From positions 1 through 64,000 of the forward strand of contig CAZSXT010000005.1 in assembly GCA_964611435.1 (NCBI GenBank): a stretch of DNA of 64,000 nt, given 5' to 3'. Both the position numbers and the translations under genes were made by a program. How positions within the stretch are numbered: the stretch's first letter is position 1; every line of letters begins with the position of its first letter. Source of the stretch: JAYPHU01 sp964611435. Its GTDB lineage: Bacteria > Pseudomonadota > Alphaproteobacteria > Rhodospirillales > UBA2165. The notes under the pieces were generated by a model that was not told the origin of the DNA, did not search any database, and saw only the letters and a program-made list of their open reading frames with translations. Of the stretch, positions 34,431 to 43,236 are shown piece after piece.

Positions 34431-35606
34431 TCAGTTCCCGAAGATAAGATTCTCCCGCTCATAGAGCTTCGCACAGATCAGCAAAAGAACCCCGGTGACC
34501 ACTAGCGAGGAGACCATCGACGTTGCCACATGGGTTAACAGCACCTCTTCACCACGAACAAACTGTCCCATTAACAAAGTTTGCGAAAATATGGGGATCG
34601 CCATCATCCATTCCTAGGCCTGAACTGGGGCAAAAACCAGCACCATGCCCGGAATAGCCGGAATCAGCGGCAGTAGCCCCAGATAAGTCTGCGCTTCTTT
34701 GAAGCTGCGGGTCATGGTCGCCATGACGAATTGAACGCCGACGGCGAACATCATCAACGGCAGGGCCATGACAAAAACGCCAAGCATACCGCCGCCGCTC
34801 AGGGTATTGGCGAAGGCCTCATTCGAGGGGCCGGTAAAGACAAACACCAGCTTGAAGGCGATCAACTGGAAAATCACCGCCAGCGCGGTGAAATAGAGCG
34901 CCGCCATAAATTTACCCGCCATGAATCCCCAGCGCTCGACCGGGTTTATCAGCAGCGCCTCCAGGGAGCCCCGTTCCCGTTCCCCGGATGTTGCATCGAC
35001 GGCCAGGTACACGCCCCCCATGAACAAGTTAAAGATGAACAGGGGCGGCACCATGAACAGCAAGATTTCATATATCTGCACACCGGAGGTGACGTTCTCG
35101 CTCTCGATTTGCAGGGGCTGCAGGACCTTATAGTCCACGCCCCGTGCGGCGATCCGGCTGCCCCAGACATCCCGGTTAAAGCCGCCGAGCAGGCCGGACA
35201 ATCGGTTGAGTGCGATTAACCCCGGCAGGCGGGATGAATTGACGATCAGCTTTACCCGCGCGGTTCGTTGGTCGGCAAAAGCCGTGGCGTGATCCGGCGG
35301 AATGATCAAAACGTTATCAACATCGCCGGTCTTCACGGCCTCGACCGGATCGGCAGGGGCGGTACGAATTTCTGCACCGTTGTCCGTGAGATGTTTCACC
35401 AGCGCCGGGCCGTTCTCTACACCTTGTACATAGATAACGATTTTCTTGTCGGTCTCGACCGACACCACGTCGGACACAGCGGCAATAATCGCGCCCAGCA
35501 GCAACGGCCCCAGCATCGGGTAAATCAGCGCCACCAAAAGCGACCGGCGGTCGCGGCTGTTGTCCCGAACCTCCTTGGCGAAGATAGTCATGATCCTAGC
35601 CCACAT
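34431..35606 (-). pseudogene. NatB-like ABC-2 permease interrupted by in-frame TAG
   Basis: Reads as one 391-codon frame with an amber codon at 34614-34616 (codon 331). Before it: an N-terminal membrane segment after FAKEVRDNSRDRRSL, a large periplasmic domain (about residues 45-210) and the ABC-2 membrane helices with SGERERGSLEALLINP. After the TAG the same frame continues EWMMAIPIFSQTLLMGQFVRGEEV and a final helix to a TGA at 34431. This matches NatB-type Na+ exporter permeases of about 400 residues. The start may be the ATG at 35606, overlapping the end of the ATPase gene, or 35591. Without readthrough the last helix would be lost. Confidence 0.78.
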
Positions 35607-36351
35607 GCGCGGCCTCCGCTTGCGAGCCGGTCGCCGCACCACCGGTCAGCTTGAGGAACATCTCGTCAAATTGGGTGCAGCCGGAGAGTTCAAACAATTC
35701 CTCCGCCGTACCGTGAGCCACAACCTTTCCCCGCGCCAGGACCACAATCCGGTCCGAGATCGACGCCACCTACGCCATGATGTGGCTGCAGAATAGGATG
35801 CAGTGGCCGCGATCCTTGAGGTCACGCACCAGATCATGAACGGCGCGGGAGGTGGCGATATCGAGTCCGTTGGTCGGTTCATCCAACATCAGGTTCTTGG
35901 GGTCATGCACCAGCGCCCGTGCGAGCGCCAGTTTTCGGGTCTGCCCCTTAGAGAAACCCTTGGCGCGCCGATCGATAAATTCGTGCATATGGAGCGTTGA
36001 GGCCAGCTCATCGATTCGCGCCTCAAGTACCTTATTGTTCATGCCGTGTAATTTGCCGAAATAGCGGATGTGTTCCCGTGCTGTCAGGCGAGGGTAAAGG
36101 CCTTGCGCGTCCGTGAGCACACCGACCCTGGCCTGCACCGCGCGCCGGTCGGTAACTGTATCAAATCCATCGAGCCGGGCGTATCCGGAATCCGGGTTCA
36201 TGACCGTATAGAGTATCCTGAGCGCCGTGGTCTTGCCGGCGCCGTTCGGACCGATCAGGCCGGTGACTTTGCCATCGGCCGCATTAAACGAGATGCCGTC
36301 CAAAGCCTGAACGGATTTAAAGGATTTACGGAGGTCCTGAACGTTAATCAT
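35596..36351 (-). pseudogene. NatA-like ABC transporter ATPase interrupted by in-frame TAG
   Basis: Reads as one 251-codon ATP-binding subunit with an amber codon at 35770-35772 (codon 194). Walker A is GPNGAGKTT (about residues 34-42), the signature region is FSKGQTRKLALARAL, Walker B is NLMLDEPTNGLD, and the H-loop is CSHIMA. The TAG directly follows HIMA where related ATPases have Glu (HIMQEV or SHYMEE), and the frame continues VASISDRIVVLARGKVVAHGTAEELF to a TAG at 35596. A GAG to TAG change explains it. All nucleotide-binding motifs precede the stop, but the C-terminal 57 residues would be lost. Forms an overlapping pair with the NatB-like gene, itself interrupted by TAG. Confidence 0.8.
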
Positions 36352-36397
36352 GCATTTTCCCCGGTCGGGTTGAGCCTAGGGAAATCAGCGGGTCCTT

Positions 36398-37063
36398 TCA
36401 ATCCAGGATGAGGGACAGTAACTCTGGCATGTCGTGAATCAGCGCATACGCCTCTTCGATGTCGCCGGGCGAAGCGTAGCCGAAGGTGACACAGGCCGAG
36501 GCGACGTTGCAGGCCTGCGCCACCTTAAGATCGGTGATCGTGTCGCCGATCATGACGGCGCTTTCCGGCGTGACGTCCAGCTTTTTCAGGGTTTCCAAAA
36601 GCGGCAAGGGGTGGGGTTTGCGCTCGGCGTAGGAATCCCGGCCAGTCACCGCCCCGAAATAGCCGCCGATGCCAAGTCCTTCGATGATCGGCAGTGTCAG
36701 GCTCATCCGCTTGTTGGTGCAGACAGCCATCGTGATGCCGTTCTCTTGTAATGCGTCCAGGGTCTCCCGGACGCCTGGAAAGAGGCGGGTCTTCACCAGG
36801 GAGTTCTTGGCGTAATAGTTCAGGAACCAGTCGAAGGCTTCGTCGAACAGCTCCTTCTGATCGCCTATGCCGGCAATTTCAAACGCGCTCATCAGCATAT
36901 TGTCCGAGCCAATCGCGATCCCCGGCAGGATGTCGTCTGGCGCCGCGGCGGAGACGTTGAACTTCTCCAAAGTGGCCTGTATGCCGTCGAGAAGATCGGG
37001 CGCACTGTCGATCAACGTGCCATCCAGATCGAACACCACGGCCTCAATATTTTCAAATTTCAT
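36398..37063 (-). CDS. HAD-family hydrolase, phosphoglycolate phosphatase-like
   Basis: A 221-residue HAD phosphatase. Motif I is VFDLDGTLIDSAPDLL (nucleophile Asp near residue 12), motif II is CTNKR (about 115), motif III Lys lies in ERKPHPLPLL, motif IV is MIGDTITDLKVA. The cap type and SAPDLLDGI resemble Gph, which dephosphorylates 2-phosphoglycolate. The gene starts by overlapping the upstream EamA gene stop by 4 bases (ATGA). A much longer open frame runs through this region on the same strand to 38251, but only the part from 37063 is real coding; the rest is an antisense-free shadow of two EamA genes. Confidence 0.88.
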   Translation of the reverse strand: MKFENIEAVVFDLDGTLIDSAPDLLDGIQATLEKFNVSAAAPDDILPGIAIGSDNMLMSAFEIAGIGDQKELFDEAFDWFLNYYAKNSLVKTRLFPGVRETLDALQENGITMAVCTNKRMSLTLPIIEGLGIGGYFGAVTGRDSYAERKPHPLPLLETLKKLDVTPESAVMIGDTITDLKVAQACNVASACVTFGYASPGDIEEAYALIHDMPELLSLILD

Positions 37064-37929
37064 CGAGATTTTCTGGACTCCCGATAGGCGACATAAAGTC
37101 CGGCGATCACTACCAGGGCGATGCCGAGCCACGTCATGCCGTCCGGAAAGGCGTCGAAGACGATCACCCCGAACAAGGTGGCGGCCACCAGTTGGGTGTA
37201 CTGGAAGGGCGCCAGCACGCTCGCCGGTGTGTAGGTGAAAGCCGAGATCAGCAGCACCTGCCCGGCCAGGGCAAAGACCAAAAAGCCGGCGATGATCAGA
37301 CCGTCTTCTAGGCGAAACGGCACCCATAAAAACGGTGCGGTGGGCAGCAACAGGATGGCCCCGATCAGCGACGCATGGGTCACCGCGACAAGTTGCGGCT
37401 GCAGGGCGGCCAGCTTGCGATTCATCATGTAGAAAAATCCCAGCGTGCCGCCGGCGGCGAGCGCGATGAAGTAGCCGGCGCGGTCTCCATCCAAATCCGG
37501 TCGCGTCATCACAATGACGCCGGCAAAACCGACGATCACCGCCGTGATCCGGTGTGCCCCTAGTTTCTCCCCCAGGAAAAACGGCGACACCGCCGTCACC
37601 ACCAGCGGCGCAACAAACACCATGGAGGTGGCGTCGGCCAGGGGAATGAAGTTGAGCGACCAATAAAACAGACCCACACCGCCGACAAAGAAGACCGAGC
37701 GAATTACCTGCTGGGGGAGGGGGCGGGGAATCAGAACGCCGCGGCCGTACCGGTGAACGATGATCGGTACCAGGATGAGTGACGCGACGATCAACTGGAC
37801 GCACAGCAGATAGGCTGTCGGATAATAACCGTCCAGCATCTTCGCCAGCCCGTCTTTGATCGAGTTGAGGCTGAGTGCGACGATCAAAAAGACTATGCCG
37901 GTAACGGGCGAGGCGGGGAGTGGAGTCAT
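37060..37929 (-). CDS. EamA/DMT-superfamily transporter
   Basis: A 289-residue ten-helix transporter of the RhaT/EamA type. Recognisable: SLNSIKDGLAKML in helix 1, VIRSVFFVGGVGLFYWSLNFIPLADATSMVFVAPLVVTA, and the second half with AGQVLLISAFTYTPASVLAPFQYTQLVAATLFG and a YRESRKSR basic tail. It is the middle gene of three: EamA, EamA, HAD, each touching or overlapping the next, so they form an operon. This copy and the preceding one are distinct subgroups, not a recent duplication. Substrate not known. Confidence 0.87.
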   Translation of the reverse strand: MTPLPASPVTGIVFLIVALSLNSIKDGLAKMLDGYYPTAYLLCVQLIVASLILVPIIVHRYGRGVLIPRPLPQQVIRSVFFVGGVGLFYWSLNFIPLADATSMVFVAPLVVTAVSPFFLGEKLGAHRITAVIVGFAGVIVMTRPDLDGDRAGYFIALAAGGTLGFFYMMNRKLAALQPQLVAVTHASLIGAILLLPTAPFLWVPFRLEDGLIIAGFLVFALAGQVLLISAFTYTPASVLAPFQYTQLVAATLFGVIVFDAFPDGMTWLGIALVVIAGLYVAYRESRKSR

Positions 37930-38847
37930 TTACACCGTCTCGGTCCGCGACCGTTTCCGGTAATTCGCCACGATGATGGCGGCGAAGATCAGTACGAAGC
38001 CGCCCAGGACCCGGAGCGTGATCGGTTCGCCCAGCAGGGGCGCGGCGAGCAGGATCGCGGTCAGCGGATTGAGCCCGACCGTGATCGCCGCCTGGGTCGG
38101 CGTGATGGATTGCAGCGCCCGGCCCCAGGCGTACATCATCAACGCGCCGCCCGGTACGGCCAGCATAAAGAAGACCAGCCAGCCGACCCCGTCGAAGCTG
38201 AGCGATCCGGAGAACGGCTTGCCGAAGAACAGCGCCAGCACGAACAGGCACGCGACACCGACGAAGATCGTATAGATCAGGACCTGCAGGTTACCATACT
38301 TGATCAGATACTTGCCGGAGAACACGTTAAAGCTCGACGCGCATAGCATGCCCAGGAACATAAAGAAATCGCCGCGCAGTGCATTCGGGGCGATACTGTC
38401 TACCCGCTCGCCCAACGCCGTGAACGCGCCGGCGACGGCCAGCAGGATGGCGGCCCCCTTGAGCCAGGTCAGTTTTTCGACGCGGAACATCGCGGCCATG
38501 ATGATGGTGATCAACGGCATGGTGGCGAACAGCAATCCGCCCCTGGCTGCCGTCGTATCCTCCAAAGCCGTCGCCATGAAATATGGAAAGCAGGCAAACA
38601 TGATGGCGCCCATAATGGTCAGCGCGATCGTGTCCCGCCGGCTAAACGCCCACAGGCTATTCTTGCGCGGCAGGAACAGAAACAGCACCAGCGCCGCGAT
38701 GCCATAGCGTAGGAACGTCAGTGACAAGGGATCGGTCTGGTCAATGATGAAGCGCGTAAACACCACCGTCGTGCCGCCCAGACAGGTGGACAGACAGGCG
38801 AAGAAGACCCCGATCAGGGCCTGTTTGACAGAAGACACAGAGGACAT
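37930..38847 (-). CDS. EamA/DMT-superfamily transporter
   Basis: A 305-residue DMT permease, first of the EamA-EamA-HAD operon and ending directly at the start of the next gene. Shows VFTRFIIDQTDPLSLTFLRYGIAALVLFLFLP, a first-half helix MATALEDTTAARGGLLFATMPLITII, and the second-half SITPTQAAITVGLNPLTAILLAAPLLGEPIT. Adjacent EamA genes could make a hetero-oligomer or transport different metabolites; cannot be told. Confidence 0.87.
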   Translation of the reverse strand: MSSVSSVKQALIGVFFACLSTCLGGTTVVFTRFIIDQTDPLSLTFLRYGIAALVLFLFLPRKNSLWAFSRRDTIALTIMGAIMFACFPYFMATALEDTTAARGGLLFATMPLITIIMAAMFRVEKLTWLKGAAILLAVAGAFTALGERVDSIAPNALRGDFFMFLGMLCASSFNVFSGKYLIKYGNLQVLIYTIFVGVACLFVLALFFGKPFSGSLSFDGVGWLVFFMLAVPGGALMMYAWGRALQSITPTQAAITVGLNPLTAILLAAPLLGEPITLRVLGGFVLIFAAIIVANYRKRSRTETV

Positions 38848-38867
38848 AAAGGCTGGTCGGTGTCGGG

Positions 38868-39266
38868 CTAGACCCGAGCGCCCTTGGGCAGATAAATCAG
38901 TTCGATCAGAACCCCTTCAGGATCCTCCAGGAACAATTGCCGGATCTTGGTGCCGGAAACATCGTTGGTGGCGTATTTGATGCCTTTGCGCTCCAGGTGA
39001 TTGCGCGTGGCCCGGTAATTATTGATCTGTAGGGCAAAGTGGGAAATGGAGGCGTCCTTCGATCCGGTCAGCATCTTGTTGTTGGGATCGGTTTTGATGA
39101 TATGCACCACTGGCTTGTCGCCAGCATACATCCAATAGCCGGGCCGGTCAAATTCCGGCCGGGGGCCTTCCTTCAGGCCGATAACGTCATGATAAAAATC
39201 CCGGGAGCGGTCGACATCGTCGCTCTCGACATTGACATGATCAATCGTTTCCACATTGATGGGCAT
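38868..39266 (-). CDS. VOC (glyoxalase/bleomycin-resistance) family protein
   Basis: A 132-residue protein from the ATG at 39266 (AGGAATGCACC upstream). It starts ETIDHVNVESDDVDRSRDFYHDVIGL with a metal His, then RPGYWMYAGDKPVVHIIKT with a second His, SHFALQINN and LFLEDPEGVLIELIY with the final Glu, all at family positions. It is therefore likely to bind a divalent metal. This subgroup includes glyoxalase I-like, lactoylglutathione lyases and small dioxygenases. It precedes the EamA operon by about 20 bases on the same strand, perhaps its first gene. Confidence 0.85.
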   Translation of the reverse strand: MPINVETIDHVNVESDDVDRSRDFYHDVIGLKEGPRPEFDRPGYWMYAGDKPVVHIIKTDPNNKMLTGSKDASISHFALQINNYRATRNHLERKGIKYATNDVSGTKIRQLFLEDPEGVLIELIYLPKGARV

Positions 39267-39443
39267 GGTGCATTCCTTTTTATGCCGAACGTCCCCATGA
39301 TCTTGCCCGCGGGGGCAAAATTCAAGCGTATCGAGCACCATCCTGATTTTCTATAGTGCGGCAACGGTCTGGCGTATCGGGTATAAAAAGGGACAATAGG
39401 GGCCTGGGACATTAGGGTTCGGCGAAACAAGAGGAATAGGAAT

Positions 39444-40178
39444 ATGTCAAAAGCGCTTCTGATCACCGGCGGCAGCCGGGGCATCGGCCACTGCACCGCG
39501 CGCGGCGCGGCCAAACAAGGCTGGGACGTCTGCGTGAATTATGTGAGCAATTCCGCGCGCGCCGATGAAACCGTGGCGGCGATCGAGAAAGCCGGCGGCA
39601 AGGCCATCGCCGTCAAGGCCGATATTGCCAAGGAAGAGGATGTCATCAGGGCGTTCGAGACCTGCGCGAAAGAGCTGGGCCCGATCCAGGGTGTGGTGAA
39701 CTCCGCCGGTATTGTCGATCCCTACGGCCGGATGGACGAGCTTCAGTACGATGATCTCACCCGCATCATGGACATCAATGTCAACGCGGCGATGATCGTG
39801 GCGCGGGAAGCGGTGAAGCACATGTCCACCAAACATGGCGGGCAGGGCGGCTCCCTGGTGCTTTTATCGTCCGCCGCATCCCGTCTGGGCGGTGCGGGGT
39901 ATGCTATCCCTTACGCGGTGTCCAAGGGCGCGATTGATGTTCTGGGCTGGGGCTTGGCGCAGGAAGTTGCCGGTGAAGGAGTCCGGGTCAATGTGGTTAG
40001 CCCCGGCGTGATCGACACGGAAATTCAGCCGCCGGGACGAGTGGAACAGGTCGGGCCCCAACTGCCGGCCGGCCGGGTCGGCAAACCGGAGGAGGTGGCT
40101 GACGCCATTTTGTATCTGCTGTCCGATGCCGCGTCCTATGTCTCGGGGACCAATATGATGGTGTCTTACGCCCGCTAG
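39444..40178 (+). CDS. Short-chain dehydrogenase/reductase
   Basis: A 244-residue classical SDR. Cofactor motif TGGSRGIG (residues 8-15), NSAG (about 88), catalytic Ser in LLSSAASRLGG (about 140) and YAVSKGA with catalytic Tyr and Lys (about 156/160). The sequence is close to the glucose 1-dehydrogenase/FabG-like group; NYVSNSARADE after strand 2 suggests NADP preference. The AGAGGAATAGGA ribosome binding site supports the start. It is convergent with a second SDR at 40184, only 5 bases apart. Confidence 0.9.
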   Translation: MSKALLITGGSRGIGHCTARGAAKQGWDVCVNYVSNSARADETVAAIEKAGGKAIAVKADIAKEEDVIRAFETCAKELGPIQGVVNSAGIVDPYGRMDELQYDDLTRIMDINVNAAMIVAREAVKHMSTKHGGQGGSLVLLSSAASRLGGAGYAIPYAVSKGAIDVLGWGLAQEVAGEGVRVNVVSPGVIDTEIQPPGRVEQVGPQLPAGRVGKPEEVADAILYLLSDAASYVSGTNMMVSYAR

Positions 40179-40183
40179 GAACT

Positions 40184-40975
40184 TTAAAAGAGCGAGCGCA
40201 CCATCCCGCCGTCGGCACGCAAAGCGGCGCCATTGGTCGCGGACGCTTTGGGGGAGCACAGATAGGTGACCAACGAGGCTATTTCTGCCGGGTCGGCCCA
40301 GCGCTCCAGCAGAGATGTTCGGCCCTCGCCTTCGGCGAAATATTCCTTGCTCATTTCCTCGGGTGTGGTGTTTTCAATCTCGGCCATTTGGTTCATGAAC
40401 GCTTCAACCCCGTCGGTCCAAGTCGGCGCCGCCATAACAGTATTTACCGTAACGCCGGTCCCCCGGGTCAGTTCGGCCAGACTTCGGGCGATGGAGACCT
40501 GGGCGGTTTTCGTCATCGCATAATGCGCCATGACAGGGTTGGGTTTCAGGCTCTGGTCGGAGCCGATGAAAATGATCCGGCCCCAATCCCGGGAAAGCAT
40601 ACCTTCCATATAGGTGCGGGACAGGCGGACGCCGCTCATCACGTTCAATTCGAACATGCGGGTCCATTCTTCGTCGGTAATGTCAAAGAAGGGTTGGACT
40701 TCAAAGATGCCCACATTGTTCACCAGAATATCGACCGGCCCGTCGATAGCCGCCGCGACAGCTTCCGCGCCGTCTGCGGTGGACATGTCCGCGGCCACGC
40801 CGTTTATCTCTCCCAATTCACCAAGTTCACCGACAACCCGGTCGAGCCGGTCTTCATCCCGGCCGTTGATGACGACGGATGCCCCTTCGTTTAAAAGCGC
40901 CTCCGCAATGGCTCGGCCGATCCCCAGGGTCGATCCGGTCACGAGAGCTTGTTTGCCACCTAGTTCCAGGTCCAT
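40184..40975 (-). CDS. Short-chain dehydrogenase/reductase
   Basis: A 263-residue SDR. Cofactor motif TGSTLGIG (residues 14-21), NNVG (about 86), active-site Ser in IFIGSDQSLKPNP, and YAMTKTAQ with Tyr and Lys. INGRDEDRLDRVV after strand 2 has an Arg-Asp consistent with NADP. In the C-terminal region VNTVMAAPTWTDGVEAFMNQMAE and TNGAALRADGGMVRSLF agree with FabG-like oxidoreductases of unknown substrate. The gene begins one base before the stop of a TPR gene on the same strand (40977), so they may be co-transcribed. Confidence 0.9.
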   Translation of the reverse strand: MDLELGGKQALVTGSTLGIGRAIAEALLNEGASVVINGRDEDRLDRVVGELGELGEINGVAADMSTADGAEAVAAAIDGPVDILVNNVGIFEVQPFFDITDEEWTRMFELNVMSGVRLSRTYMEGMLSRDWGRIIFIGSDQSLKPNPVMAHYAMTKTAQVSIARSLAELTRGTGVTVNTVMAAPTWTDGVEAFMNQMAEIENTTPEEMSKEYFAEGEGRTSLLERWADPAEIASLVTYLCSPKASATNGAALRADGGMVRSLF

Positions 40976-40976
40976 T

Positions 40977-42011
40977 TTATCCGTCCAATTCTGCCATCAG
41001 CCGTTTGGCTGTCACGTTGTTGGGGTCAAACTGCAGGCACTGCTGATACGCCGTTCTTGCTTCTTCAGTTCGTCCCAGCTCCGCCAACACGCTGCCCATT
41101 TCCCAATAGGCGTCGGCGTTGTTCACCGCAGCATTGATGGCCGCCCGGTAGGTGTCGGCCGCGGCCGCATAGTCCAGCAAGGCCCTTAACGCTTTAGCGA
41201 GACCGAGCAGGGCTTCCGCGTCAGTCGGGTCTTGGGCCAGGCTTTTTTCAAATGCCGCCTTGGCTTCGTCGTTGCGCCCGGCCGCCAGATTAGTGGTGCC
41301 GAGTCCGATCAGGCCCATTCTATGGATGGGGTCCATTTCGACACAACGTCTATAGCAGCGATCCGCCTCGTCGATCCGGTCAGCCTGGTAATAGGCGTGC
41401 CCCATATTGTATTGGACATCCGGGTTTTCTTTCATAGCCGGACCGAGGGATTCATATATTTCTATAGCCTCGCTCATTTTGAATTGGTTCTGCAGCGCCA
41501 GGACGAGCCGCATTTTGAATTCGTCGTTGTCCGGTTCGCGGGCAAGGGCGCGCCGGATCAGTTCTTCACCCTCGACGTAACGTTTTTCCTGCACGCGTAC
41601 GTCGCCCAGGTACAGCGACGCTTCGGCATATTCCGTGCCGCCGTCTATCGCCTTTTGCAAATGTTCCTCCGCCCGGCGCAAATCATTCATCACGAATGCC
41701 GTTAACCCGGTGACATAATGGACATCGGGATGCTCGGGATGCGCATCCAGTAAACTTTGGCAATGGGCGTTTAGGCTGGCATGGTCGTTCTGCGCCAGCA
41801 ACTCCGCCGCCTTTTGCAATCCTTCCTGGACCGGATCGTAATCCACAGGCAACGGGGCTGCTGCCTGAGTCATATCCATCGGAGAACCCGATTGACCCGT
41901 GGCGTATGCGAACAAGGCGTTGCTGACTTGCGAGGGCTTGGCCGGCCCGGGTTGAAATCCACCCTTGGCCTTTGCGGCTTTCTCCTGGCGCCGGCGTTCC
42001 TTGCGGTTCAT
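40977..42011 (-). CDS. Tetratricopeptide-repeat protein
   Basis: A 344-residue protein, start at the ATG at 42011 rather than 42152, since it opens with the common MNRKERRRQEKAAK leader of alphaproteobacterial TPR proteins (also seen before TPR-glycosyltransferases). About seven TPR units fill residues 80-340, for example PDVHYVTGLTAFVMNDLRRAEEHLQKAI, EASLYLGDVRVQEKRYVEGEELI and AYWEMGSVLAELGRTEEARTAY. No catalytic domain is attached. It is probably an adaptor. An unrelated TPR protein with a sulfotransferase domain is at 55837. Confidence 0.85.
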   Translation of the reverse strand: MNRKERRRQEKAAKAKGGFQPGPAKPSQVSNALFAYATGQSGSPMDMTQAAAPLPVDYDPVQEGLQKAAELLAQNDHASLNAHCQSLLDAHPEHPDVHYVTGLTAFVMNDLRRAEEHLQKAIDGGTEYAEASLYLGDVRVQEKRYVEGEELIRRALAREPDNDEFKMRLVLALQNQFKMSEAIEIYESLGPAMKENPDVQYNMGHAYYQADRIDEADRCYRRCVEMDPIHRMGLIGLGTTNLAAGRNDEAKAAFEKSLAQDPTDAEALLGLAKALRALLDYAAAADTYRAAINAAVNNADAYWEMGSVLAELGRTEEARTAYQQCLQFDPNNVTAKRLMAELDG

Positions 42012-42206
42012 GATCTCATTCCGTTTCTGCAAACAATGAAGCGTTCCTTTATTAACATATTTCGGCTGATTGCAACCGGCCCACGCCCGCATGGCGCGCA
42101 CGGGTGCAATTGATTGATTACCCCCCGCCTGATCCTTTATGGTCGGGACCAAGGCTGCCGTCCGATGAAGGCGGTTGAATTCAGACTAGGGGAGGAACGA
42201 CGTCCA

Positions 42207-43136
42207 ATGGCCAAAAGCGTTATCATTACCTGTGCGGTAACCGGCTCTATCCACACACCAACCATGTCGGAACACCTGCCGATCTCGCCCAACGAGATCG
42301 CCGAGGGCGCTATCGCGGCGGCTGAAGCCGGCGCCTCGATTTTGCACCTGCATGCCCGGAACCCGGATGGCAGCCCGACGCCAAGCCCGGATGTGTTCAT
42401 GGAATTTCTGCCGCGCATTAAGCAGTCCACCGATGCGGTGGTGAACATTACCACCGGTGGCGGACATGGCATGACTTTGGAAGAACGCTGCGCCGGCGCA
42501 CTACGGGCAAGCCCGGAGATGACATCTCTCAATATGGGGTCGATGAATTTCGGCCTGTTTCCCATTCTCGACAAACCGTTCGATTGGAAGCATGAGTGGG
42601 AACCCAAGTATCTGGAAATGACTAGGGACTTCATCTTCCGCAATACGTTCAAGGATATCGAATGGGTGTTGAAGGAACTGGGGGAAGGACATGGCGTTCG
42701 CTTCGAGTTCGAATGCTACGACATGGGGCACCTTTACAATCTTGCCCATTTCGTTGATCGCGGCCTGATAAAGCCGCCGTTCTTTGTGCAGACTATTTTC
42801 GGCATTTTGGGCGGCATCGGTGCGGACATCGAGAACCTCATGCACATGCGCCGCATCGCGAATAAACTGTTTGGCGAGGAAAATTACGAATGGTCGATCC
42901 TGGCCGCCGGCCGCCACCAGATGAACTTCGTGACCACCGGTGCGATTCTGGGTGGCAACGTTCGGGTAGGTTTGGAGGATTCGCTCTATATCGGCAAAGG
43001 CGAGCTGGCCAAATCCAATGCGGATCAAGTCGCGAAGATCCGGCGAATCGTCGAAGACCTCTCGCTGGAGGTCGCGACGCCGACCGAGGCGCGGAAACGG
43101 CTTCAGTTAAAGGGCGGCGACCAGGTTAAGTTCTAG
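42207..43136 (+). CDS. BKACE family beta-keto acid cleavage enzyme (DUF849)
   Basis: A 309-residue TIM-barrel protein. The ATG at 42207 follows GGGGAGGAA; the frame upstream to 42114 is not conserved. It opens SVIITCAVTGSIHTPTMSEHLP, then the Zn ligands H-x-H in ILHLHARNPDGSPTP (residues about 46 and 48), further family pieces SLNMGSMNFGLFP and FECYDMGHLYNLAHF, and the late EDSLYIGKGELAKSNADQV. These enzymes condense a beta-keto acid with acetyl-CoA, giving acetoacetate and a new CoA ester (for example 3-keto-5-aminohexanoate or 3-dehydrocarnitine). The next gene is a 3-hydroxyisobutyrate-dehydrogenase-like enzyme, so together they may oxidise and cleave one substrate. Confidence 0.9.
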   Translation: MAKSVIITCAVTGSIHTPTMSEHLPISPNEIAEGAIAAAEAGASILHLHARNPDGSPTPSPDVFMEFLPRIKQSTDAVVNITTGGGHGMTLEERCAGALRASPEMTSLNMGSMNFGLFPILDKPFDWKHEWEPKYLEMTRDFIFRNTFKDIEWVLKELGEGHGVRFEFECYDMGHLYNLAHFVDRGLIKPPFFVQTIFGILGGIGADIENLMHMRRIANKLFGEENYEWSILAAGRHQMNFVTTGAILGGNVRVGLEDSLYIGKGELAKSNADQVAKIRRIVEDLSLEVATPTEARKRLQLKGGDQVKF

Positions 43137-43150
43137 GGTCCGGACCCTAG
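43133..43150. other. 18-bp perfect palindrome at the end of the BKACE gene
   Basis: CTAGGGTCCGGACCCTAG is its own reverse complement and begins inside the BKACE stop codon. As RNA it would make only a small hairpin and no T-run follows, so it is not a standard terminator. TAGGGT also directly follows several other stops in this window (17482, 27237, 29171). It may be a regulator site or part of a small repeat; function unknown. Confidence 0.4.
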
Positions 43151-43236
43151 CCGCCATAGTTTGATCGGACGGGCGCGTTCTTCGAAAGAGGGGCGCGCTC
43201 GTTTGGTTTTTTGATCAGGGGTAGAGGAGATAGACA

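Noticed and set aside
34614..35772. Pyrrolysine or a reassigned TAG codon
   Set aside because: TAG ends several normal genes here, Pyl machinery is rare in this type of organism, the residues expected at the interrupted sites differ, and TAA interruptions occur as well.
36398..38251. Single 617-codon minus-strand protein
   Set aside because: Only the part from 37063 is a HAD phosphatase. The upstream part is an Arg-rich out-of-frame reading of two EamA genes that match their family in the other frame.
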